Below are positions 24,446 to 34,948 of a stretch of DNA of 64,000 nt, in pieces; the stretch's first letter is position 1; every line of letters begins with the position of its first letter. A program made the position numbers and the translations under genes. The notes under the pieces were generated by a model. The model ran no database searches, had not been told where the DNA came from, and worked only from the letters and a program-made list of their open reading frames with translations. Source of the DNA: Neostapfia colusana (lineage: Eukaryota; Streptophyta; Magnoliopsida; Poales; Poaceae); assembly GCA_030760725.1 (NCBI GenBank), contig JASWHV010000009.1:98212780-98276779 (forward strand), read 5' to 3'.

Positions 24446-27400
24446 TCACTGATGTAAGTATCTAGTACCCATAGATCTCCTGTGTGTCTCATGCTTTGAT
24501 TGTGGAAGAGGCTTTGTCAACGGATCTGCCATATTCAAATCCGTATGCACCTTGCATATATCCACATCACCTCAGTCGATAATCTCTCGAATCAGATGAT
24601 AGCGTCGTAGTATATGTTTGGATCTTTTGTGTGATCTAGGCTCCTTTGCCTGTGCGATGGCTCCATTATTGTCGCAATAGAGATCCACAGGTCCGGACGC
24701 ACTAGGAACAACACCCAACTTAGAAACAAATTTTCTGATCCAAACAGCTTCCTTTGCAGCTTCAGAAGCTGCAATATATTCCACCTCCGTCGTTGAATCT
24801 GCTACTGTGTCTTGCTTTGAACTTTTCCACCTCACTGCCCCTCCATTGAGGTAGAACACAAAACTGGATTGTGATCTAGAGTCATCCTTGTCTATTTGGA
24901 AGCTAGCATCGGTGTAACCTCTTACAACGAGCTCTTCTTCACCTCCAAACACTAGGAACACATCCTTAGTTTTTCTCAAGTACTTAAGAATGTTTTTGAC
25001 AACTGTCCAATGAGCCTCACCATAATCTGATTGATACCTGCTCGTAACACTTAGAGCGTAGGATACATCTAGGCGTGTACACAACATGGCATACATGATA
25101 GATCCAATAGCCGAAGCATAAGGAATCGCTCTCATCCTCTTTTGCTCATCAGGCATCGAAGGACACTGAGTTTTGCTTAGAGTGATGCCATGTGACATAG
25201 GCAAGAAACCTTTCTTAGAATCTTGCATATTGAACCGATTCAATATCTTGTCAATATATGTGTCTTGGCTTAATCCAATTAACCTTTTAGATCTATCTCT
25301 ATAGATCTTTATGCCCAAAATGTATGCTGCCTCTCCTAAATCCTTCATAGAGAAACTTTTCCTTAATGAGGATTTAACAACATCTAGTACTGGAATGTCA
25401 TTTCCGATCAACAATATGTCATCTACATATAGGACCAGAAATATAATTGCGTTCCCACTAACCTTCTTGTAAATACAAGGTTCTTCTACGTTCTTGATGA
25501 AACCAAACCCTTTGACCACTTCATCAAAACATAGATTCCAACTCCGAGATGCTTGCTTCAATCCATAGATGGACTTTTGAAGTTTGCATATTTTTCTAGC
25601 ATTTTTAGGATCGATAAAACCCTCAGGTTGTGTCATGTACACATCCTCAGTCAGACTCCCATTAAGAAAGGCTGTTTTGACATCCATCTGCCATATTTCA
25701 TAATCAAAATATGCAGCAATTGCTAGGAGAATCCGAACAGACTTTAGCATAGTGACGGGCGAAAATGTTTCATCATAATCCACACCTTGAATTTGTTTGA
25801 AACCTTTCGCCACCAATCGTGCTTTATAGATGTGAACTTTTCCATCCATATCAGTCTTTTTCTTGAAAATTCATTTGCAATCGATCGGTCTCACACCATC
25901 GATTGGATCAACCAAGTTCCAAACTTGATTTTCATGCATGAATTCTATTTTGGATTCCATGGCTCCAAGCCATTTCTCAGAGTCGGGTCCCATTATTGCT
26001 TCAGTGTAGGTCACAGGCTCATTATTGTCCAACAATACCATGTCCTGTTTTTCCGTGGTTAGGAGTGTCAACTTTTCAGTTGCACGACGTACCCTTGTAG
26101 ACCTTCGTGGGGCTGGTGTTTCATCAAGTGGTTGTACAACATCTTGTTCATCCTGTATATGATTAGAGGGTGCCGAAACATTTTCAGGTATTTCTTGAAT
26201 TTCTTCAAGATGCACCTTGCTCCCACTAACTCCTTTTGAGAGAAACTCTTTCTCCAAGAAGAAACCATTGCGAGCAGTAAACACTTTACCCTCCGTTTTA
26301 TTATAAAAATAATATCCATTGGTTTCCCTAGGATATCCCACAAAGAAGCATTTGTCTGATTTGGGAGTAAGTTTGTCTGACGTCAAACGTTTGACATAAG
26401 CATCACATCCCCAAACTTTGAGGAAAGACAATGCGGGACGTTTCCCGGTCCACATCTCATATGGTGTCATCTCAACAGACTTAGTTGGGACTCTGTTTAG
26501 TGTAAACGCAGCAGTTTCAAGAGCATAACCCCAAAAGGATAGTGGAAGATCAGTCTGGCTCATCATCGACCTAACCATGTCTAACAAGGTCCGGTTCCTC
26601 CGCTTGGACACCCCATTCCATTGAGGCGTTCCAGGTGGAGTCAACTGTGGAACAATTCCACATTGTTTTAAATGATCATAAAATTCATGGCTCAAATATT
26701 CACCCCCACGATCAGATCGTAGAAGTTTAATTGTCTTGCCCAACTGATTTTGTACTTCATTATGAAATTCTTTGAACTTTTCAAAAGATTCAGGCTTGTG
26801 CCTCATTAGATAGACATATCCATATCTACTAAAGTCATCGGTAAAAGTAATGAAATACTGAAAACCACCTCTAGCTACCGAACTCATTGGTCCACATACA
26901 TCAGTATGTATAAGTCCCATCAAGTCACTTGCCCTCTGACTTTGACCAGTGAAGGGTGCTTTGGTCATCTTCCCAAGCAAACAAGACTCGCATTTGTCAA
27001 GTGATTCAAAATCAAATGAACTTAACAAACCATCTTTATGGAGTTTCTCAATGCGTTTCTCATTTATATGACCTAAGAGACAATGTCAAATAAAAGTGGG
27101 ATTTAGATCATTTCGTCGAGCCCTTTTTGTATTAATGTGATAGACTGTTTTATCCTCAAGATCAAGAACATATAATCCATTCACTAATGGACATTGAGCA
27201 TAGAAAATATTATTATGATAAATAGAACAACATTTGTTCTTTATTATAATCTCATAGCCATTAACTTCTTCCAAACAAGAAGAAGATATAATGTTCTTGC
27301 TCAAAGAAGGAATGCAATAACAATTATTTAATTCCAAAACTAATCCTGAGGGTAATGACAAGTGATAAGTTCCGACAGCTATGACATCAACCTTTGCTCC

Positions 27401-28395
27401 ATTACCGACCCGAACATCCAACTCGCCTTTTGCAAATCTTCTAGTCTCACTTAGACCCTGCAACGATTTGCAAGTGTGAATCATTGATCCAGTATCAAAT
27501 ACCCATGATTCACTAGAAGATGTAGCAATATTGATTTCTATAACATTTATACCTGAAGTGGAAGTCTCACTCACTTTTTTCTTCTTATCCTCCAAGTACT
27601 TCTTGCAGTTCCTAGACCAATGCCCCTTAGCATGACAGTGGAAGCATTCATCATTAGGAAAAGGGCCTGATTTACCCTTTGGCTTTGAGCTTGAAGGCTC
27701 ATTGGTAACCTTTCCCTTGCTTTTAGGATGCATCACACGCTTCCTCTTTTTATTCTCCTTTTGAACCATCATCACATGAGTGGTGTTTTTCTTAATGTTT
27801 TCCTCGGCTGTTTTAAGCATCCCATGCAATTCAGCCAACGTTTTCTCCATGCCATTCATTTGATAATTCAATATAAATGGCTCATAGCTCGGTGGGAGTG
27901 ACTGGAGAATAACGTCAATAGCCAGGTCATCCTTGAGTTCAGAACCAAGTTTGTCCAAAGTCTCAATATAACCAATCATCTTGATTACATGGGGACTGAC
28001 CGGGCTATCCTCTGCCAGCTTGCATGAGAACATGAACTTTGAGATGTTGTACCTCTCAGCCATTGCTTGGTTTTCAAACATTCCACGTAGTCCCTGAATC
28101 ATAGAATAAGCATCTGCATGCTCATATTGTTTCTGTAGATCAGGGGACATTGTGGCAAGCATGAGGCAGCTTGCATTAAGCGCATCATCGCAGTGCTTCT
28201 CATAAGTCCTGCGAGTTGCGGCATTTGCATCATCGGGGAGGTCATTGGGGTATGGTTGCTCAAGAACATACTCAATTTCTCTTGCCTGAGAACAATTCTC
28301 AGATTGCGGTACCAATATATAAAGTTAGCTCCATTGAGCTTTTCTTTCTCAAGCACAGATCGCAAATTGAAACCGGAATTGTTACTAGCAGACAT
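24446..28395 (-). pseudogene. Cop1 gag-pol polyprotein
   Basis: One frame from ATG 28395-28393 to TGA 24446-24448. The order is gag, zinc knuckle CFHCHAKGHWSRNCKKY, protease WVFDTGSMIH, integrase (CESCLLGKM, HTDVCGPM, RSDRGGEY, WNGVSKRRNRTL), RT (WQMDVKTAFLNG, LYVDDILLIG) and RNase H (GYTDASFQ, DLYCDNNGAI, KHI..RYH). Damage: a frameshift near 28280 in gag; TGA at 27086-27088 and at 25871-25873, each where Trp (TGG) is expected; TGA at 24572-24574, probably from CGA. The third integrase catalytic residue is Lys (AAG) instead of Glu near 26600. The start codon lies three bases after TTTTCTATTGTAG, a good splice acceptor. Confidence 0.93.
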
Positions 28396-29642
28396 GATCT
28401 ACAATAGAAAATAAATATGCAAGGTTTTAGCACTATGTTATGTACCAATCTTTTATTAACAGTTTAATAAAAGACACCACCACTATATGAGCATCGTCCT
28501 CCCTCTAACGACATATAGTGGTCCAAGATCCATATTCACTAATTTCTAGTGAGCTTTGGCTTCACTGCTAGAAAATTAGTGACATAGGTAAGCAACCATT
28601 GTTAATCATATCTCTATATGATTCTTGTTTGTTGGGTGACATCCAATGCCTGGCTCCCAACACTATGCCATAAAGCCCAAAACCGTTTTGACAGCTTTGT
28701 TGAGTAAACCAATACTATGCATGTGAATTTCCAACATTCACCCTATTCATTATGATAGATGACGGTATTTTGCTTTGGCAAACCTACCATACAACGATCA
28801 AAACAACATAGGTGCAGCTATGGGTAAATGGCATCAAATACTCAACTTTTCCGAGGGAAGCTATTCTATCATGACAAAACATCCATCATATGAAAAGCAC
28901 GAAAAGAATAGTAAAACATCACAGGCATACGATCATATCATATTTGTGAATAGTATGGCCTTTAGGATCAGAGTGGTCTCCATCACCATGGTTCCATCAT
29001 GATCTACACCGTCATGTCTCCCTTCTTATGGTGATCACCATCACCATCATGCTTGAGGTTTCTCAATGAATATATAAGAAGCTAATACATCTAATAGCTA
29101 TCAAAGAAATTACATAAGAGATCAGGCATCACAGGGCGACACGCAGGTCGTTATACAATTATGTGACAACCTCAACCCGGTTGTGTTAAATTTGTAACAC
29201 GCAGGCTGCACCAATTTTACACACAGATCATCACATCACATTTAGGCCATACCATTCACATCATTCCCTACAAAAACAAGTTAAGCGTAGAACGATGTCT
29301 ATCGCGAAACAACTTAATGATCAAATGAACCCGAATCTGAGTCATTCAAAATGCCTCAATTTTCATTGTGACTGGTTATCCACGAGAAGATTGCGACACA
29401 TGACCATGATCTGTTGGCTCAATCTGTTAGCTATGTACACTATTAGTCCCGATGGTGATTCCAGCCGGTAGGGACAGGTTGCGCACACAATAGAGAAGGA
29501 GCATGAACTAATCCTTTAGTCATATGATGGCAATCTACTCTAACCAATTCCTACCCCCAAAAGCCGAACTATAAAAATTCATCATATGAACTTGTCTGCA
29601 GTAGATCGCATCTAACATCCAGACCAAAAACTACGCAAGTCG
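28396..29642 (-). other. Cop1 long untranslated leader
   Basis: About 1.25 kb separates the PBS from gag, with no convincing ORF. The acceptor-like sequence right before gag suggests this leader may be removed by splicing in the gag-pol message (inference). Confidence 0.6.
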
Positions 29643-29654
29643 GCTCTGATACCA
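29643..29654 (-). promoter_or_regulatory. Cop1 primer-binding site
   Basis: GCTCTGATACCA on the plus strand, complement of TGGTATCAGAGC, one base from the 5' LTR. Confidence 0.95.
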
Positions 29655-29655
29655 C

Positions 29656-30085
29656 TGTAAGGAAATAGGCGATGCGCTACTCTAGCAATTCGACCGTATC
29701 ACCCATGAAACATGCGAGTAAGAAGGTCACGGATCGTTACCACTAGACGCGCAGCGCAGCGGATCGCAGATGCGCGTCGTAGCCGATCAGCGCAGCAGTA
29801 ACAGCAGCGCCTCCACGGAGTCCACAGGTACCGCGAGGAACGCCGTGCATCGGTGTGCTAGCACCGCGCGCGCGACAGGGGTTTCGGCGGCTGGCCTGTG
29901 AGGGGCGGCGGCTGGGGCTGTTCTGTGGTGGAGTAATCTGCCCCCTAACCCACCCCTCATATTTATAGGCGCGCTAATGGGCTTTTAGGTCAGAGGCCCA
30001 TTAGTACCCTAATTTCTTATGGATCAAATATCCATCAGACCTTTATCCGAATTGTTATGATTGCCTCTTGGGCATATCACCAACA
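29656..30085 (-). repeat. Cop1 5' LTR
   Basis: 430 bp, partner of 23088-23517. TATA box on the minus strand at 29959-29968. Confidence 0.96.
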
Positions 30086-30091
30086 TTTACA
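30086..30091 (-). repeat. Gy0 LTR tip plus Cop1 target duplication
   Basis: TTTAC (Cop1 duplication, 30086-30090) followed by A completes the Gy0 LTR end, which reads TGTAAA on the minus strand. Sequence from 30092 is unrelated copia coding DNA, so this is the outer border of Gy0. Confidence 0.7.
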
Positions 30092-30800
30092 ACCAGGTCC
30101 CAGGTCCGGTTGGCAAGCAGGGTCGCATACTCTTCCTCCATAGCGCGACGCCAGTGAGGATCGGCGAGAGCGCTACGGACGGAAGTCGGTATAGGCGAGA
30201 TCGAAGAGGAAGCGGATGGTGGAAACGTATTTGACGAGTAGTTGACCCCGGAAAAGCGCTCAACCGGCCGGAGGGCCCTAGCAGCATGTCAAGTCACCAT
30301 CGGGTGAACGTGACCCGGGTCCCTGTGAAGTAGAGGAGGATGGTACACCAGGGGCTCGAAGCGAGCAGGTGCCGGAGTACCACCCTGCTCCCGTCATTGA
30401 TAGACAAAGGTGAGAGCGAGTGCCCGCTCACGATCACGAGAGGCAGCCAGAGCTGCGGCAATACCGGAGGTCTCAACACCTGCCGTGTCGGTGCTGTAGA
30501 GGGAGGCGGCAGCCGCGCTGTGATCAGCAGCGGCGCCAGCTGCAGGAAACATGATCGCCGGCGGGACGGTATTCGTAGTGCTCCCGTCGGGCGGGGGGTA
30601 GAGGCCGGCGATGAATGGTGGCGACGACTGCACGAGTCCTGCAGAGGTGGGTGCGGTCCCATCTAGCCCAGAGGTGGCACCGACCATGAGGAAAATAGTG
30701 ACGGGTCTGTAGGTGGCGACTAGAGGCCCGCAGGCGGCCGTACCAGTCGTAGGAGAGGGGGTGCTGGAGGAGCTGATGCGGGCCCGCATGCCGTGGATCA
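30092..30800 (-). pseudogene. Cop2 relic, copia pol fragment
   Basis: On the minus strand, 30300 to 30092 reads HVHPMVT...ARALRPVERFSG, then ALADPHWRRAMEEEYATLL and RTWDLV. That is the linker between integrase and RT of a grass copia element, cut by Gy0. Upstream the reading changes frame into a Ser/Ala/Pro-rich stretch typical of this linker. RT proper is absent. Confidence 0.75.
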
Positions 30801-30879
30801 TAGATGCAGTGGCGGCAGCGGCTGCCTAGGGGCTGCGCCGGCCACCCAAGAGGCAGCGACCGTCAGCCAAGAGGTGGGG

Positions 30880-31015
30880 GCGCCAGCCAATCCGGCGGCG
30901 GCCCTCCCGGAGGCGGCACCAGCCGATCCGGTGGCGGCCCGCCCGGGAATGGCGCCGACCCAACCGTCTGCGGCCCGTCCGAGGGTGGCACCAGCCGACC
31001 CGGTGGTGGCCTGCC
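30880..31015. repeat. Imperfect 33-bp tandem repeats
   Basis: Four or so GC-rich units resembling GCACCAGCCGATCCGGTGGC, spaced 33 bp apart. Read forward they give an 11-residue repeat like APADPVAARPG. They lie in the decayed 5' coding part of Cop2. The open reading they create is probably incidental. Confidence 0.6.
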
Positions 31016-31159
31016 TGAGCACGCTGGCTGGCGGCAGCGCCGGTTGGCCGGCGGCCGACGCCCGCAGCTGCGCACCGAAACCCGGCGGCGGCGGCCCAAG
31101 GAGGGATGGTGACGGCACAACCGTGGAAGAGGAGAGAGAGGGCAGCGGCGCAGCCATGG

Positions 31160-31393
31160 AAGAGAAGAGGGGTGGCGGCGGCGAAACCCTTGGTGATTAG
31201 GGTTAATCCCTAATACTAATTACCCAGTTGATATCATATTAGAGGAGAAAAGTAGGATGGATTAATCTGGTGTCAAGGGTACAATTATATAGGGTTGTCA
31301 AGGATGGAAAAGGACTAAAATGCCCTTAACCCTAATAAAACCCTAATGACTAATATGCCACTAATGGCACACCTCTAATTACATAGTCTGACA
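31160..31393 (-). repeat. Cop2 LTR-like segment
   Basis: On the minus strand this starts TGTCAGACTATG at 31393 and runs through AT-rich DNA with a TATATAATTG box (about 31284-31293) to AACCCTAATCACC. That is the look of a copia LTR and leader. No PBS is visible and no partner LTR is in the window, so the border is tentative. Confidence 0.45.
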
Positions 31394-31849
31394 CTGCAGA
31401 CGGCAGGCAGTTTCACAAGATAGGTTCATCTCAGACCCTGCATACCCAAAGTCTGCGTCTCTGAATGGTAGAACGAATCACTTAAAAGTTGATCAATTTT
31501 GTCACAGCAACCTTTTGGCTTTTCTGGGTTTGATGGACGAAAGAATTAACTCCCCCCCTCCTGGATCAAGCCAATGAGAATGGCTCGCTGCGAGCTATGT
31601 GTGTTCGGTGCTCCATCATGCCATGCGGATTCTCCTACGCTCTGCCGGTTTCTTGGATCCCAGAAGCAAATCATCTCCATGAAGGCCCCTTTTCCATTTT
31701 TGCAATTATCCCCTTTGCTTCAAAAAGCTAGAGCAGGCACTGAAGCCGTGATGCTGGGTTGTTGACATATTGTTGGAGAGGTGTTAGGTGCTGCGGGACT
31801 TGATTTTTGTTGGGACGGAGTTCATTTACTTTCTGTGAGCCATTTTCAG

Positions 31850-32052
31850 TTGCCTAAAGATTACGAGATCTGACAGGAAAGCAGAAGTTTACGTTTGGAT
31901 CGTTAACACTCTTCTTATTGAGTGCATACAGAAGTTGGACCCACGATTTGGTTACAGCGGGTGGGCACGAAAAAAATTCAAAGATCAACTAATACAATCT
32001 GAATCTGATGTTGACAAGTGGCTAATGATGTTTGACTCTTGGGAAGAAGAAG
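31850..32052 (+). pseudogene. Candidate host exon
   Basis: Preceded by an acceptor (CATTTTCAG) and followed by a donor (GAAG|GTAACT). It is open for 67 codons with no stop and with a protein-like composition: VYVWIVNTLLIECIQKLD, then DPRFGYSGWARKKFKDQL and ending SWEEE. No family was recognised. The phase does not join directly to the next candidate exon. Confidence 0.4.
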
Positions 32053-32403
32053 GTAACTATGTGAGAGTGAAATTCATGTACTAAAACTATTCTTCCCTGT
32101 CAATAATGTGACAATACATCAATGTAGTACAGTACATGTGAGTGTGTGGCCACATTCTGACTTAAGTATTTGCCCCACATTTGTCACATGCTTGCCAGTT
32201 GTTTGTTAGCTGTTACCTTTGTTGGAATCTTTGGATTGTTTTTCTTTTAATAGAGAGGACATTGATGAGAATGTTCACTAAAGTTATTTTCTACTTTCTC
32301 TTGAAGTCCTTCGGTGTAATAAATTGATTTTTTCCTTAGAAAAGCTGAGCTAATAGCCTTCAAAAAATCCTTATAAGATCTCCCTCAGAAATGTGGTTAA
32401 TAG

Positions 32404-32532
32404 AACTGTGACATCGTATTATTTCTACTGAAAAAGATCGACGTCCTGGTAGAGCACCATAGTACATCAGTGTGTCTCAGTAAACAAGGTCGTGCTTTAT
32501 GGGACCCCACAACTTTAGGCGTCAGCTTTAAG
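32404..32532 (+). pseudogene. Candidate host exon, second
   Basis: It follows an AG (TTAATAG) and ends at AAG|GTATGA. It is open throughout and includes CLSKQGRALWDPTTLGVSF. Entry phase differs from the exit phase of the previous segment, so an intermediate exon or a frameshift would be needed. Confidence 0.3.
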
Positions 32533-33059
32533 GTATGATTGTTCATTGTGTGCGTATTTATTAAGCATGTTGCATAGCTTTACTCTCTTTTCTGTTAGCA
32601 TACTATTTTTGGCAAGCTGTTGTAAGTTTCCTAACAAAATTTTTACCATTCTGTTCTATTTGCCCATTCAAAAAAGAAATTGCGAAAATGGATAAGGCTA
32701 ATCCTTCGTGTTTTTTTTCAAAAGTGACATGCCATCCATAGTGTTTTTAAAATCAACTATAAAAGAAAACACCCCTTCAAAGCATAGTTTTTTTTATTTT
32801 ATAGAATTGTATTTATTTTGTGCTTGGCTTTCGGATGAAATGGAACTCTACTCCAATACCAGTACCATAATATTTCATGTCTTTTTTTTACTTCAAGACT
32901 CGCACATTATTCATGGTGATGGGTTCAGACTGCAGACAGACAGTATCTTTTCAAATTCTGAGAAAAAATATACATACCCTCTCAAGTATGGGCTTGCAGT
33001 CTATTTCACCTTCGGTAGCTGTTTTTACCACCGGCTAGTAATCGAATGTTTCGCGTTTT

Positions 33060-33890
33060 ATATCCGGATGGCTAGCTAACAAGACAAAGATTTATACTGG
33101 TTCGGACAACATGTCTTACGTACAGTATGGGGTGTTCGTCAGTCTTGTATTAACTCAGACAGTTCGAAGAACCGTAGTTATAGGCGAGGCTTCCCCGCGT
33201 GCGAGAACGAAGAGAAAGTCTAAGTGTCAAGCGTGTGCATGAGTTGTTCTCACTGTGCAAGGGGAGGTTCTAGGTCTCTCTTTTTATAGCCTGAACGCCT
33301 ATACCTACCCGTTGTCTCCTCAAAAGTAGGGTGGGGGTTTACATGATGTGTCAGTGACTAAGGCGGCCTAAAGTTGTATAGGGGCGACGAGTACACCTTC
33401 TTCCGTCTAGTTTACGGTCTACATCTACATTCCGTTACTGTACACCCTGGCCGAGTGGGACGGGACGAGTGGTGATGATGGAACGGTGTCGTGCTTGTCT
33501 TGTCGTGTGTGACTTCCCACTCCGTCTTAAATCCCTTTTGTCGTTTCATCGCATCGGAATTTAAGTCTTTCTCCTGCTCCTGATCCGGGCTTTAGCCCAG
33601 ATTGCTTCTGTCCTCCGGCCTTGTCGTCCAGGCTTGGAGGTCGGTCGTCACTCCCGCCCCGTGGGTCGGTCTTCGACTGCATCCCATTGAGTGTGCGCCC
33701 CTGGTCGTGGCACGTTGAGCCACGTGAATTCGTGCGGTGGGTCGGTTGACTGCTTCTTGAGTACGTGGGGTGTGTTACCCCGTCAGTAGCCCCCGGGCCT
33801 TCGGCCGAGGTATCGTCTGGGTTGGTCAAAGGCATATTTATACACATGGGGAATGACCTGAAAGGATAAGACAAAAACGAAAATTGTGTG
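33060..33890 (-). repeat. Tat-like gypsy LTR fragment
   Basis: On the minus strand the segment reads through a GGGGGCTACTGACGGGGTAA motif, a TATA box GCTATAAAAA at 33281-33290, and then GTCCGAACCAGTATAAATCT at about 33089-33108. This combination is familiar from the LTRs of grass Tat-lineage elements. Both borders are uncertain and no partner LTR is in the window. Confidence 0.5.
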
Positions 33891-34948
33891 AGATCGTTGT
33901 TTCATTTTGGTTCGTGGCTACATCAGAGCTCAAAGCCTCAGGCGCCGAGCCTTTTGTGACTTTGAGTCATCATATAACGCCGAATCCCCTCCGCGGGTCG
34001 AGCTCTATTCAATCAGCAAATCTGCTTCGCTCCCCGTCTGCAAGCCGTCCACGGGTTTGGAGGGGTTGAGCCAGACGGGAAATTACCTCTGTGGTCAGGT
34101 TCACGGGCTCGGTGATCTGCCTAATGGGTCAATCCAAGTGGAACCCCACTTCCTTTCCGCAAGGACGAGGGAATCAGGTTGAACTGATCGAAGCTCGATG
34201 CCCACGTTCCATAAAATCCTTATTGGTACACTCACGCGGATCCTGAGCCGTTCACGGGCCTGGACGGCTCGAGGCCGGCCCCTCGGTGGGGCTACCGGGG
34301 AGTCGCCAAGATAAGACTCGGGTATCAGACTTAGATATGTCAAAGAGCGCTGAAGCCCCCGAGTGCGCCATGGCCATCTCGCATTGCCTGTCCCTCGCTC
34401 TGGTTTGTTTCAAGCGGTCCTTTCGACCTAAAATGTTAGGTATACCTTAGAACCTAGAACTTTGATCAACCCCCGAAAGTTGGCCACAAAGACTTACCTA
34501 CTTACCTGGCCTTCGATTTGTGTGCCCCGTCGTGGCGTTGAAGGTAGTCAAGGGGACATGGAGGTAAAGGCGGTTGGAAGAAAGAGAAGCAGCGCACGGC
34601 TCTCCAAATCACCACGGGTATCGAATAGGAGGGCCTTTCTGGGCGAAGTTATGGCAGGTGTCGCGTCCCTGAAATTTTTGGGAGGCATACGTGTTTCCCT
34701 GTGAGTGGCCGTTGTTACTGCAGGACGGATGCATCCGTGGGACCCGATGCCCTTCCTCATTATAGTCACGGGCGCACTACATAAGTCGTCCTTGGCGTGT
34801 GAGTTCCTGCTTTTACCTTTGCGCCCTCTTTCTCCGTCCTTCTTGCACTGCTACTTTCCTGCAAGTTCCGGTTACACAAGTTAGGGAAGCGAAAATATCA
34901 AGGGAAAGTACGAGCGATTTCCCTTCTTCCTCTTACTCATAGTCAGCC
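33891..34948. other. Tat-like noncoding segment
   Basis: No credible gene. GC-moderate DNA between the LTR-like segment and the divergent ORF. It probably includes the rest of the LTR U3 and the upstream region of the ORF. Confidence 0.35.

Larger units (their letters stand above)
23088..30085 (-). mobile_element. Cop1, Ty1/copia element
   Basis: A structurally complete 6998-bp minus-strand element. It has 430-bp LTRs (23088-23517 and 29656-30085), a TTTAC duplication, a PBS, one gag-pol reading frame and a PPT. I count about 13 differences between the LTRs (about 3%). The coding frame carries three in-frame stops and one frameshift. It lies one base from the end of the Gy0 LTR. Confidence 0.96.
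31394..33060 (+). other. Non-TE region with exon-like segments
   Basis: AT-rich DNA without LTR features. It contains stop-free segments with splice-like borders at 31850-32052 and 32404-32532, and an open stretch near 31560-31730, all on the plus strand. It may be a decayed or captured piece of a host gene. I recognise no protein family in it. Confidence 0.4.

Noticed and set aside
30793..31200. 135-codon plus-strand Ala/Pro/Gly-rich ORF
   Set aside because: It is produced by GC-rich 33-bp repeats within a minus-strand copia relic, with no independent start context or domain.
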